This document shows positions 1 through 5,820 of a stretch of DNA of 5,820 nucleotides, in pieces. The notes under the pieces were generated by a model. That model did no database searches, was not told the DNA's origin, and was given only the letters and a program-made list of their open reading frames with translations. The stretch lies in assembly GCA_002431635.1 (NCBI GenBank), contig DJGH01000072.1, forward strand, positions 36,064 through 41,883. The letters are read 5' to 3'. The translations under genes were made by a program, and so were the position numbers. This DNA is from Petrotoga sp. UBA5851. GTDB taxonomy: Bacteria > Thermotogota > Thermotogae > Petrotogales > Petrotogaceae. Each line of letters opens with the position of its first letter. Positions within the stretch are counted from its first letter, which is position 1.

Positions 1-75
1 AAATTTTTTATAAACGATATTCCCGAAAAAAATATAGAAGCCGGAACCAAAGGGATAAAGTTCAATATGTTCTAG
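1..75 (+). CDS. C-terminal end of an unidentified upstream protein (partial)
   Basis: This frame is open from the left edge and gives 24 residues (KFFINDIPEKN, then a short tail ending in GIKFNMF) before a TAG stop at 73-75. The composition, with mixed charged and hydrophobic residues, is protein-like. The stop overlaps the Shine-Dalgarno sequence of the next gene, as is usual inside a bacterial operon, and leaves only 11 bases before its start codon. The fragment is too short to assign a family and no motif is recognisable. The +3 frame is also open here, but it would give an unusually basic extension of the glycosylase. Frame 1 is therefore preferred on context, not proven. Confidence 0.55.
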   Translation, partial: KFFINDIPEKNIEAGTKGIKFNMF

Positions 76-79
76 GAGG
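74..79 (+). promoter_or_regulatory. Shine-Dalgarno sequence fixing the TTG start of udg
   Basis: AGGAGG lies 7 bases before the TTG at 87. The reading frame stays open to the left edge without any ATG, GTG or other TTG, so this perfect Shine-Dalgarno is the main evidence for the start. It overlaps the TAG stop of the preceding frame, which suggests translational coupling. Confidence 0.85.
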
Positions 80-86
80 AAAAACT

Positions 87-743
87 TTGGAAAACATAAA
101 AGAAAGAGACTTTAACCTTATAAAGGAAAAAATTGAAAACTGCCAAAAATGTCCGCTTGCACTTACCCGCAATAAAACTGTGTGTGGGGAAGGCAATATT
201 GATTCTCCGGTAATCTTTATAGGAGAAGGACCCGGAGCTGAAGAGGATGCAAGCGGAAGGCCTTTTGTAGGAAGAGCCGGTCAACTGCTGGAAAAAATGA
301 TCCTGATGTATGCCAAAAGAAAACGCGAGGACTTCTTTATAGGAAATATAGTAAAATGCAGGCCTCCCCAAAACCGTGTACCTTCTGAAGAAGAGGTTCG
401 TTCATGTACACAATTTCTTGAAGCACAGCTGCTGGTTATAAAACCAAAAATTATAGTAACCCTAGGGGCAACATCAGCAAGGTTCTTTTTGGGAAGAGAT
501 GTACAGATAACCAAGGAACGCGGGTCTTTTTTTGACTGGTACGGAAATGTAAAAATATTTACTACTTTTCATCCAAGCTATCTATTAAGAAATCAATCGA
601 AAGAAAAATTTTCTCCTTTTTGGTATGCAGCTTTGGATATGACACTTATTGGCATAATGCATCAGCAGCTTTCTGAAAACAGGCCGGTAGATGAGGTTAT
701 AAATGAAATAAGTATAAAGCTGAAAGGAAGTACAGGAGAGTAA
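87..743 (+). CDS. udg: Family 4 uracil-DNA glycosylase, iron-sulfur type
   Basis: This 218-residue cytoplasmic DNA-repair enzyme should excise uracil, the product of cytosine deamination or dUMP incorporation, as the first step of base excision repair. Four cysteines fit the family's 4Fe-4S ligands: C19 and C22 (CQKC), C91 (VKCRPPQNR) and C107, 15 residues after C91. The first active-site motif is GEGPGAEED at 46-54, followed by GRPFVGRAGQLL at 57-68. The second is HPSYLLR at 162-168. LGATSARFFLG at 126-136 and the ITKERG segment at 141-146 are also typical. This matches the Thermotoga/Thermus family 4 pattern, with no sign of the KRRIH loop of UdgX. The family core is about 190-205 residues, so the tail after about residue 185 is somewhat long. 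The TTG start is chosen for the AGGAGG 7 bases upstream and a normal N-terminus. The last codons carry the ribosome-binding site of smc, whose start lies one base past this stop. Confidence 0.95.
   Translation: MENIKERDFNLIKEKIENCQKCPLALTRNKTVCGEGNIDSPVIFIGEGPGAEEDASGRPFVGRAGQLLEKMILMYAKRKREDFFIGNIVKCRPPQNRVPSEEEVRSCTQFLEAQLLVIKPKIIVTLGATSARFFLGRDVQITKERGSFFDWYGNVKIFTTFHPSYLLRNQSKEKFSPFWYAALDMTLIGIMHQQLSENRPVDEVINEISIKLKGSTGE
734..738 (+). promoter_or_regulatory. Shine-Dalgarno sequence for the TTG start of smc
   Basis: AGGAG sits inside the last codons of udg and 6 bases before the TTG at 745. Because the site is inside the upstream coding region and the stop and start are one base apart, translation of smc is probably coupled to that of udg. 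The resulting N-terminus aligns with the usual SMC start (MKLISLEINGFKSFA), which confirms the choice. Confidence 0.8.
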
Positions 744-744
744 T

Positions 745-3700
745 TTGAAGCTTATTTCCCTTGAAATCAACGGATTTAAAAGCTTTGCAAATAATACTGC
801 ACTTGATATAAGTAAAAATATAATAGCCATAGTCGGACCCAACGGATCCGGAAAGTCCAATATAGTAGATGCTATCCGTTGGCTGCTGGGAGAACAGTCT
901 TCAAGGCAGATAAGAATATCTGAAAAAACAGATGTTATCTTTAACGGTACAGATGAGCAGAAACCATCTTCAAAAGCCAGTGTTTTTCTGAGTATGACCG
1001 ATACACAGGATAAAAAAATTTCGGTCGGGAGAATCCTTGAAAGGAACGGCTCTTCAGTTTATTACATAAACAACAAGCCTTCTTTGCTTAAAGATATATA
1101 CAGGGTTTTTGAAAACAGGGGCGTAGGCAAGCAGTTTTATTCTATAATAAGCCAGGGACAGGTAAGTGAAATAGTTAACTCCTCTCCGGAAGCTATTATG
1201 AGGATAGTGCTTGATGCTGCAGAAATAGGCGAGTATATTGAAAAGAAAAACAGTTCCCTTCTTCTCTTGTCAAAAACATCTGAAAACCTTGAAAGACTTA
1301 ATGATGTCCTCTTTGAGATGGACAAAAGGATAAAGTCTCTTTCTAACAGGGCCTCTAGGGCACAAAAATATCTCAAATACAAACAAGAATTAAATCTATA
1401 CGCAAAAGAATTTCTCGGCTCTAAAAAAATTCAGCTTATTGAACAAAAAGAAATAACAGCTAAGGAAATAAAAGACATTGAGCTAAAGCTTAACTCCTTT
1501 CTTTCACAGCTTTTTGAGACAGAAAGAAAGTACCGCACACTTAAAGAGGAAATCGAAAGCACCGATAAAGAGCTTTCAAAACACGGAGAACTCATTGAAA
1601 CTTACAGAACAAGACTTTCAAGTCTGGAAGAACAAAAAAACACCCTGAATCAAAAAAAATATGAGATCAATTCGGATATAATGAACTTAACCATGAAAAT
1701 AGAAGTTTTAGATGAACAGATAAAAAACAGTTCTGAAAAGGCCGAGGTACTTTCCCGTCAGGAAAAGGTTGTCCAAGACGAACTGGAAGTACTTATATCA
1801 GAGCTTGCTTCTCTGCAGACCCATGCCGATGAAACAGAAAAAAAACTACAAGAGGATGAAAGACACCTTAATGAAGTTATTTCAAAACATGAGGAGCTTA
1901 AAGCAACTATAAACGCTGACGAACAGAGTATAAACACTTCATCTGTAAGGCTAAGCAGTCTTCATGAACGCATGTCCATACTTTCACGTGAAAAGGAAAG
2001 CACAGTCCTACTCATAGAAAAGATGGAAGAGTACCTACATGAGATAGAAAATACCGTGCATAAGGATAATAAAGAGGAACTCGCCGCAAGAAACGCGATA
2101 TCTGAGAAGGAAACAGAGACCGACAAGATCTCCGTCGAGCTTTCTAATGTAAACAGAACTCTTTACGAACTCATGAAAGACTCTGAAAATGTAAAGTATA
2201 AAATAGAGCTTATAAAAAATCAAATTTCTGACTACGATGGTTACATGCCTGCGGTCAAAAGCTTTATAAAAGCCTTCAGAAATGACGAAAATGTTGTTGA
2301 TGTCGCAGCCAATCTCTTTGAAATAGATCAGGCTTTTGAGCAGGCCGTTTCCTCATCTGTGGGAGGAAAGCTTCAAAATGTCATCATCAAGAGCTCTTCA
2401 AAATCTCAGGAGTATGTCGATTATATAAAAAAGATAGGTGAGGGAAAGATCACATTCCTGCCTCTTGACCTTATCAATGCCAAAGTATCATATAAACGTT
2501 CGGTTACCAACGAACCTGGAGTTTTGGGATATATGATAGACTTGTGCCGCTATGATCAGAAGTACAAAAAGATAATGGAGTATCTTTTTCTCAATACTTT
2601 GGTGGTTGATGATATAAAAACAGCTATAAAAATATCAAAAACAGATTTTTCAAGCTCTATTGTGACTTTGGGCGGAGAAGTTATTTCAGGATACGGAAGC
2701 ATAACGGCGGGAAAAATCAAAAACGATTACTCCTCAACAATTCTCAAAAGGAAAAGGGAGCTTGAACAGTTGTTGCTTAAAGAACAGGAGTTATCCCTGA
2801 ACATCGAACATTATGTTCAGCTTCAGAAAAGTACTACAGAAGCTTTTTCCAAGGCAGAAAACGAAAAAAAACAGCTTCGGGAAAAATTAACCAAAATAAT
2901 TATGGAAAAGGAAATAAACAATTCCAACTATAAAAAGACCCTCAATGATTATGATCAAAAAAAAGAACAACTAAAAATAACCATGCAAAGCATTGATTCA
3001 ATAAGAAAAGAATCCGCAGATCTCAACGAACAGATCAATTTATTAAGCATCAAACTTTCCGATATGAAACAAGAGCTTTCAAAAACTATAAGTATACTTG
3101 AATCAGAAAGCTTAGGGTGCGGACAAAAAAAAGAAGAGCTTAGAAGCATCAGTTCGTTTATTTATCAGAAAAAACTGGAAAAATCATCGCTAGACAAACG
3201 GTATTCCGATTTGAGAAATGCCGGTGCTTCAGCCTATAAAGAAAAGGAAGACGCACAGGACAAAAAATTTGATCTTCAGCAAAGCATAAGCACTCTTTCA
3301 AAAGAAAAACAAAAAACAGAGGATCAGTACAAGGATATTTTACAGAACTACGATACTCTCAATAATGAAATTTCAAAACTGCTTGAAATATCAAAGCAGA
3401 GCAGACTCGGAAAAAGCGGCAAGGCTATGGAACTGGACTGCATTGAAAAAGAAAGAAATCAAAAAAAGGAAGAACTCTCACTTCTAAGAGAGGAAAAGCA
3501 AAAAAAAGAGTTTGATATAAAATCTCTTGAAATGCAGCTTGACATACTTTCTCAAAAGGCTTATTCTTTTGATATAAAGGATGAGGAGCTTATTCTCTCC
3601 AAAAAATCCGACAGTGATATTCAGGCTCTGGAAAACAAGATCAACGATCTGGAAAAAGCAGTCAAAAACCTAGGCAGCGTTGATACCAGCGTATTACAGG

Positions 3701-4269
3701 AGTTTGACGAGGCAAGCAGGGACTATGATGAAAAATCAGTGGAGAAGAAAGATATTGTAACCTCAATAAGCATGCTTAAAGAAAGTATTCAACAGATTGA
3801 TGCTCTTGCACAGGATAAGTTTGATTCTTTTTTTCTTAGTCTGAACAGTCAGTTTTCAACATTCATCCAAAAGTTATTCATAAACGGCTACGGCGAGCTT
3901 AAACTCATCGGAGAAGGTAAATCTTTTGAAAAGAATATTGAAATTTCTGTAAGAAAGTCAGGAAGAACATTTCAAAAACTTTCACTTTTTTCGGGTGGAG
4001 AAAAAGCGCTTATTGCAATTGCATTTTTATTTTCTCTCATGAATCTCAATCCCAGTCCTTTTTATATTCTTGATGAAGTGGATGCGCCGCTCGATGATAT
4101 AAATGCAGCAAAGCTCTCTGAGCTTATTCGTGAAAATGCTGCCAAATCACAGTTTCTTGTAATAACCCACAATAAAATTCTTATGGAAAGCGCAGAGTTA
4201 TTTCATGGTATTACCATGAAAAAAGGAATTACGCGGGTAATACCGGTTGATTTTAAAGAGTTTGCATAA
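745..4269 (+). CDS. smc: Chromosome segregation/condensation ATPase SMC
   Basis: This 1174-residue protein has the full SMC layout and a usual bacterial length. The N-terminal head has the GFKSFA strand, Walker A GPNGSGKS at 31-38 (K37), an arginine at R57 in the R-loop position, and a Q-loop at SQGQ (136-139). A Lys/Glu/Leu-rich coiled coil runs from about 165 to 490. The hinge (about 496-657) contains GGKLQN at 540-545, a GVLGY segment, VVDD, and a final GYGSITAGK. A second coiled coil runs from about 660 to 1010. The C-terminal head has the signature LSLFSGGEKAL (1079-1089), Walker B YILDE with catalytic E1111, D-loop VDAPLDD, and H-loop H1142. The protein should dimerise at the hinge and, with the kleisin ScpA and with ScpB (neither in this window), extrude or tether DNA loops to compact and segregate the nucleoid. 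The hinge and length exclude RecF, RecN and Rad50. Some head motifs depart from the bacterial consensus: IRISEKTDVIF at 56-66 where LRGGKMEDVIF is usual, VLDAAEIGEY at 155-164 where FEEAAGISKY is usual, and LGSVD at 976-980 where LGPVN is usual. All catalytic residues are intact, so activity is expected. Expression is probably coupled to udg. Confidence 0.97.
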   Translation: MKLISLEINGFKSFANNTALDISKNIIAIVGPNGSGKSNIVDAIRWLLGEQSSRQIRISEKTDVIFNGTDEQKPSSKASVFLSMTDTQDKKISVGRILERNGSSVYYINNKPSLLKDIYRVFENRGVGKQFYSIISQGQVSEIVNSSPEAIMRIVLDAAEIGEYIEKKNSSLLLLSKTSENLERLNDVLFEMDKRIKSLSNRASRAQKYLKYKQELNLYAKEFLGSKKIQLIEQKEITAKEIKDIELKLNSFLSQLFETERKYRTLKEEIESTDKELSKHGELIETYRTRLSSLEEQKNTLNQKKYEINSDIMNLTMKIEVLDEQIKNSSEKAEVLSRQEKVVQDELEVLISELASLQTHADETEKKLQEDERHLNEVISKHEELKATINADEQSINTSSVRLSSLHERMSILSREKESTVLLIEKMEEYLHEIENTVHKDNKEELAARNAISEKETETDKISVELSNVNRTLYELMKDSENVKYKIELIKNQISDYDGYMPAVKSFIKAFRNDENVVDVAANLFEIDQAFEQAVSSSVGGKLQNVIIKSSSKSQEYVDYIKKIGEGKITFLPLDLINAKVSYKRSVTNEPGVLGYMIDLCRYDQKYKKIMEYLFLNTLVVDDIKTAIKISKTDFSSSIVTLGGEVISGYGSITAGKIKNDYSSTILKRKRELEQLLLKEQELSLNIEHYVQLQKSTTEAFSKAENEKKQLREKLTKIIMEKEINNSNYKKTLNDYDQKKEQLKITMQSIDSIRKESADLNEQINLLSIKLSDMKQELSKTISILESESLGCGQKKEELRSISSFIYQKKLEKSSLDKRYSDLRNAGASAYKEKEDAQDKKFDLQQSISTLSKEKQKTEDQYKDILQNYDTLNNEISKLLEISKQSRLGKSGKAMELDCIEKERNQKKEELSLLREEKQKKEFDIKSLEMQLDILSQKAYSFDIKDEELILSKKSDSDIQALENKINDLEKAVKNLGSVDTSVLQEFDEASRDYDEKSVEKKDIVTSISMLKESIQQIDALAQDKFDSFFLSLNSQFSTFIQKLFINGYGELKLIGEGKSFEKNIEISVRKSGRTFQKLSLFSGGEKALIAIAFLFSLMNLNPSPFYILDEVDAPLDDINAAKLSELIRENAAKSQFLVITHNKILMESAELFHGITMKKGITRVIPVDFKEFA

Positions 4270-4310
4270 GTACATGGATTATGTATTTCTATTACTATTA
4301 TCATATAGAA

Positions 4311-4316
4311 GAGGTG
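4311..4316 (+). promoter_or_regulatory. Ribosome-binding site of the phosphoribosyltransferase gene
   Basis: GAGGTG ends 4 bases before the ATG at 4321 and pairs with the GGAGGTG-type anti-Shine-Dalgarno complement. It is shorter and closer to the start than the sites of the two preceding genes. The 51-base gap before the ATG (4270-4320) otherwise holds only a weak TACAT/ATGTA inverted repeat at 4271-4285, which has no T-tract and is not a terminator. Confidence 0.65.
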
Positions 4317-4320
4317 CATT

Positions 4321-5613
4321 ATGAGTAAAAGGCTTAATCCAAGCATATTCAAAGTCCCGATAGACAAAATCAGAACGGGATATTATGCTGATAAGTACTT
4401 CACACGTTTTGTAGAGGTACTTAAGAAAGACGGACTGAAAAGGAATGCGTTATATCAGTTTTTCCCGCGCAAGGATTCTGTCATCGTCGGTATAGATGAA
4501 GCTCTTTCCATTCTTAAGTTCTGTACCGGATACTATAAGGATGAACCTAAAGCCATGGAGCTTTTTGAAAAGATACAGATGCTTGAAAAAAAACTTCAGG
4601 AAGCTGCTCACAGGATGGATAAGGCGGAACTACTGGCTATAACATCACAAAAATGGGATTATAGAATGCTTCTAAATGAACTTTGGGTAAATAAATCTTC
4701 TGAGATTGATGTTCATGCTCTTTTTGATGGTGAAGAGGCCAGAGATATGGAGCCTGTTCTCACTATACAGGGAAATCCGGCATACTTTGGTCATCTGGAA
4801 ACGGTTCTTCTTGGAGTTCTTGCAAGGGCTTCAAGCACCGCTACAAGTGTTAAAAAGGTTGTAAAAGCCTCCAGGGGAAAACCTATACTTTTTTTCAGTG
4901 CCAGATTCGATCACTACTGGGTTCAGGCCACAGATGGATATGCTGCTCTTAAAGCAGGAGCATTCGGCGTTTCTACTGACGCAAATGCGGACTACTGGGG
5001 TGCAGAATCAGCTGGAACGATTCCGCACGCACTTATAGCTTGCTATAACGGCAGTACATCTGAAGCCGCTATTGCTTTTGACAAGTATATTGATGGATCT
5101 GTGAACAGAATGGTACTGGTTGACTGGGATAATGATGTTATAGGCACTACTTTTAAAGTAGTGGAGGATTTTTACAGACACATAAAATCAGAAAAATTTA
5201 ATTGGACAAGAGAAGAAGCCGACTCAATAATCGGCCCAGGAAAAAATAAAATATGGGGTGTACGGTTTGATACCTCCGGAACCTTAAGAGACCTATCGGT
5301 AATACCCAAGGACAGGTCATCGCTGGGCGTAAATCCTGAACTTGTATGGACTGCACGAAAAGAGTTTGACAAAAGAAATCTCAATAATCTGAAGATAGTT
5401 GTAACAGGTGGATTTGACGAAGAAAAGATAAACCTCTTTGAAACGCTTAATGTTCCGGTTGATGTCTACGGTGTTGGGGCAAAACTATTAAGGGAAAAAG
5501 TTGATTTTACTGCGGATATCGTGGAAGTAGATTCACAGCCCTGTGCAAAAGTTGGAAGAGGAAAAGGTGATCTTTCCAGACTGCAGGAAGTATCGTCTTC
5601 TTACTGGCTTTAA
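4321..5613 (+). CDS. pncB: Nicotinate phosphoribosyltransferase-like protein (NAD salvage)
   Basis: This 430-residue cytoplasmic enzyme is expected to join nicotinate and PRPP into nicotinate mononucleotide, the entry step of the Preiss-Handler NAD-salvage route. The N-terminus has the family pattern VPIDKIRTGYYADKYF (13-28). It is followed by GHLETVLLGVLAR (157-169), the base/PRPP-site segment ARFDH (194-198), and STDANA (218-223). GTIPH at 232-236 places H236 where the autophosphorylated histidine of NAPRTases lies. VDWDND (267-272), GVRFDTSGTL (313-322), VTGGFDEEKI (361-370) and VDVYGVGAKLL (380-390) build the phosphoribosyl-binding barrel, and a KVGR motif (410-413) lies near the end. Residues about 60-140 form a charged, mostly helical-looking insertion. 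The length slightly exceeds that of classical PncB (about 400). The subfamily differs from E. coli PncB, so preference for nicotinate over nicotinamide or quinolinate is inferred, and the symbol is used in the broad sense. No terminator separates it from smc, so read-through is likely. The ATG start is supported by GAGGTG upstream and by the conserved N-terminus. Confidence 0.85.
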   Translation: MSKRLNPSIFKVPIDKIRTGYYADKYFTRFVEVLKKDGLKRNALYQFFPRKDSVIVGIDEALSILKFCTGYYKDEPKAMELFEKIQMLEKKLQEAAHRMDKAELLAITSQKWDYRMLLNELWVNKSSEIDVHALFDGEEARDMEPVLTIQGNPAYFGHLETVLLGVLARASSTATSVKKVVKASRGKPILFFSARFDHYWVQATDGYAALKAGAFGVSTDANADYWGAESAGTIPHALIACYNGSTSEAAIAFDKYIDGSVNRMVLVDWDNDVIGTTFKVVEDFYRHIKSEKFNWTREEADSIIGPGKNKIWGVRFDTSGTLRDLSVIPKDRSSLGVNPELVWTARKEFDKRNLNNLKIVVTGGFDEEKINLFETLNVPVDVYGVGAKLLREKVDFTADIVEVDSQPCAKVGRGKGDLSRLQEVSSSYWL

Positions 5614-5625
5614 TAACTCTAAAAT

Positions 5626-5642
5626 AATCTTAGCAAATCTTA
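5626..5642 (+). repeat. Tandem 7-bp direct repeat upstream of a promoter, possible operator
   Basis: AATCTTA occurs at 5626-5632 and again at 5636-5642, so the copies start 10 bases apart, about one helical turn. A degenerate third copy (AACTCTA) may lie at 5615-5621. The second copy ends 21 bases before the -10 hexamer, where the -35 region would be. Spacing and position resemble sites for direct-repeat-binding activators such as the OmpR/PhoB family. In AT-rich spacer DNA this could also be chance. Confidence 0.3.
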
Positions 5643-5660
5643 TACGCCTTACAACATCTA

Positions 5661-5669
5661 TGATATAAT
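5661..5669 (+). promoter_or_regulatory. Extended -10 promoter of the last gene
   Basis: TGATATAAT is a perfect extended -10 element (TGN followed by TATAAT) of the primary sigma-factor type. No good -35 hexamer is seen 16-18 bases upstream; the region around 5640-5646 (TTATACG) is a poor match. This is common for extended -10 promoters and also fits activator dependence. Transcription would begin near 5676, leaving a leader of roughly 33 bases before the ATG at 5709. It separates the last gene from the upstream operon. Confidence 0.65.
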
Positions 5670-5696
5670 AGTAATGGTTTGATTACATTGCTTACG

Positions 5697-5701
5697 GGAG
5701 G
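5697..5701 (+). promoter_or_regulatory. Shine-Dalgarno sequence of the last gene
   Basis: GGAGG lies within GGGAGGGG (5696-5703) and ends 7 bases before the ATG at 5709. A TTG at 5706-5708 directly precedes the ATG in the same frame and could start translation one codon earlier. The ATG has the better spacing. Confidence 0.75.
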
Positions 5702-5708
5702 GGATTTG

Positions 5709-5820
5709 ATGAGCAGTATATACTCTGTTTATATTAATTTAGAAAACTCCGAGCTTAAAGAAAAGATTGACTCTCTTTTAATTAAAAATGAGATTGAAGT
5801 TGAAACTGAGGATATTTTTA
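5709..5820 (+). CDS. Unidentified protein, N-terminus only (cut by the window edge)
   Basis: The frame runs open from ATG at 5709 to the right edge, giving 37 codons (beginning MSSIYSVYINLENSELK). A strong Shine-Dalgarno and an extended -10 promoter precede it, so this is very probably a real gene heading its own transcript. The visible part predicts a short beta strand (YSVYINL), then an amphipathic helix rich in Glu and Lys, then the start of a second strand. That order would suit a receiver-like alpha/beta domain, such as the N-terminal domain of CpaE/MinD-type proteins, but no diagnostic residue is visible and I do not assign a family. There is no signal peptide or membrane segment in the visible part. 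Confidence 0.7.
   Translation, partial: MSSIYSVYINLENSELKEKIDSLLIKNEIEVETEDIF

Noticed and set aside
3..86. Upstream extension of the udg reading frame to the left edge
   Set aside because: The frame has no stop, but also no ATG, GTG or TTG before 87. The extension would be very basic and unlike the family, while TTG at 87 has a perfect AGGAGG at the right distance.
87..743. Assignment as UdgX (uracil-DNA crosslinking protein) or as a phage-type DNA-polymerase-linked domain
   Set aside because: The KRRIH loop of UdgX is not present; the segment here reads ITKERG, and the cysteine pattern and both active-site motifs match stand-alone family 4 enzymes.
72..860. Minus-strand open frames opposite udg and the start of smc
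   Set aside because: They lie wholly antisense to well-supported genes, have low-complexity, Phe/Ser-rich translations and show no recognisable domains.
1137..3149. Minus-strand open frames opposite smc
   Set aside because: They are short (62-81 codons), antisense to conserved SMC coding sequence and without family motifs, and are explained by the Lys/Glu-rich codons of the sense strand.
745..4269. Assignment as Rad50/SbcC, RecN or MukB
   Set aside because: A full SMC hinge (GGKLQN, VVDD, GSITAGK region), about 1174 residues, and paired bacterial-SMC head motifs (GFKSFA, LSLFSGGEKAL) fit SMC; there is no zinc-hook CxxC.
4270..4320. Promoter or terminator in the gap after smc
   Set aside because: TATTAT at 4296-4301 resembles a -10, but no -35 or extended TG is present. 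The TACAT/ATGTA hairpin is only 5 bp and lacks a T-tract.
5172..5384. Minus-strand open frame opposite the phosphoribosyltransferase
   Set aside because: It overlaps conserved catalytic motifs on the + strand and has no own ribosome-binding or domain evidence.
5614..5645. Rho-independent terminator after the phosphoribosyltransferase gene
   Set aside because: No GC-rich inverted repeat followed by a T-run could be found; the spacer is AT-rich with only direct repeats.

Overview
The window is an AT-rich bacterial chromosomal segment whose complete genes all lie on the + strand. Codon use favours ATA (Ile), AGA/AGG (Arg) and AAA (Lys), and the first two complete genes start with TTG behind strong Shine-Dalgarno sequences. 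An iron-sulfur family 4 uracil-DNA glycosylase and an SMC protein of bacterial type point to a low-GC, probably anaerobic and possibly thermophilic bacterium. The third protein reads, from memory only, most like the nicotinate phosphoribosyltransferase-like proteins of deep-branching Actinobacteria and related anaerobes. The window alone does not settle the phylum.

Layout: positions 1-75 hold the last 24 codons of an unidentified gene. Its stop codon overlaps the ribosome-binding site of a family 4 uracil-DNA glycosylase (87-743). One base after that gene's stop, a full-length SMC chromosome-condensation ATPase starts (745-4269). After a 51-base gap with no visible terminator comes a 430-residue nicotinate phosphoribosyltransferase-like protein (4321-5613). 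A 95-base spacer (5614-5708) then carries a good extended -10 promoter (5661-5669), preceded by a pair of identical 7-bp direct repeats. These lead into a new gene that is cut by the right edge (5709-5820, first 37 codons).

Functionally, the first three genes (unknown, udg, smc) are tightly packed and probably translationally coupled, giving a genome-maintenance operon that joins uracil repair with chromosome organisation. The phosphoribosyltransferase may be read through from the same transcript, adding an NAD-salvage step. The last gene has its own promoter and so starts a separate transcription unit.

I see no RNA gene, mobile element, CRISPR array or phage feature. The window looks like ordinary housekeeping DNA. 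The points most worth a second look are the divergent head-domain motifs of the SMC protein, the promoter/repeat region before the last gene, and the unidentified genes at the two edges. I found no convincing new biological system.
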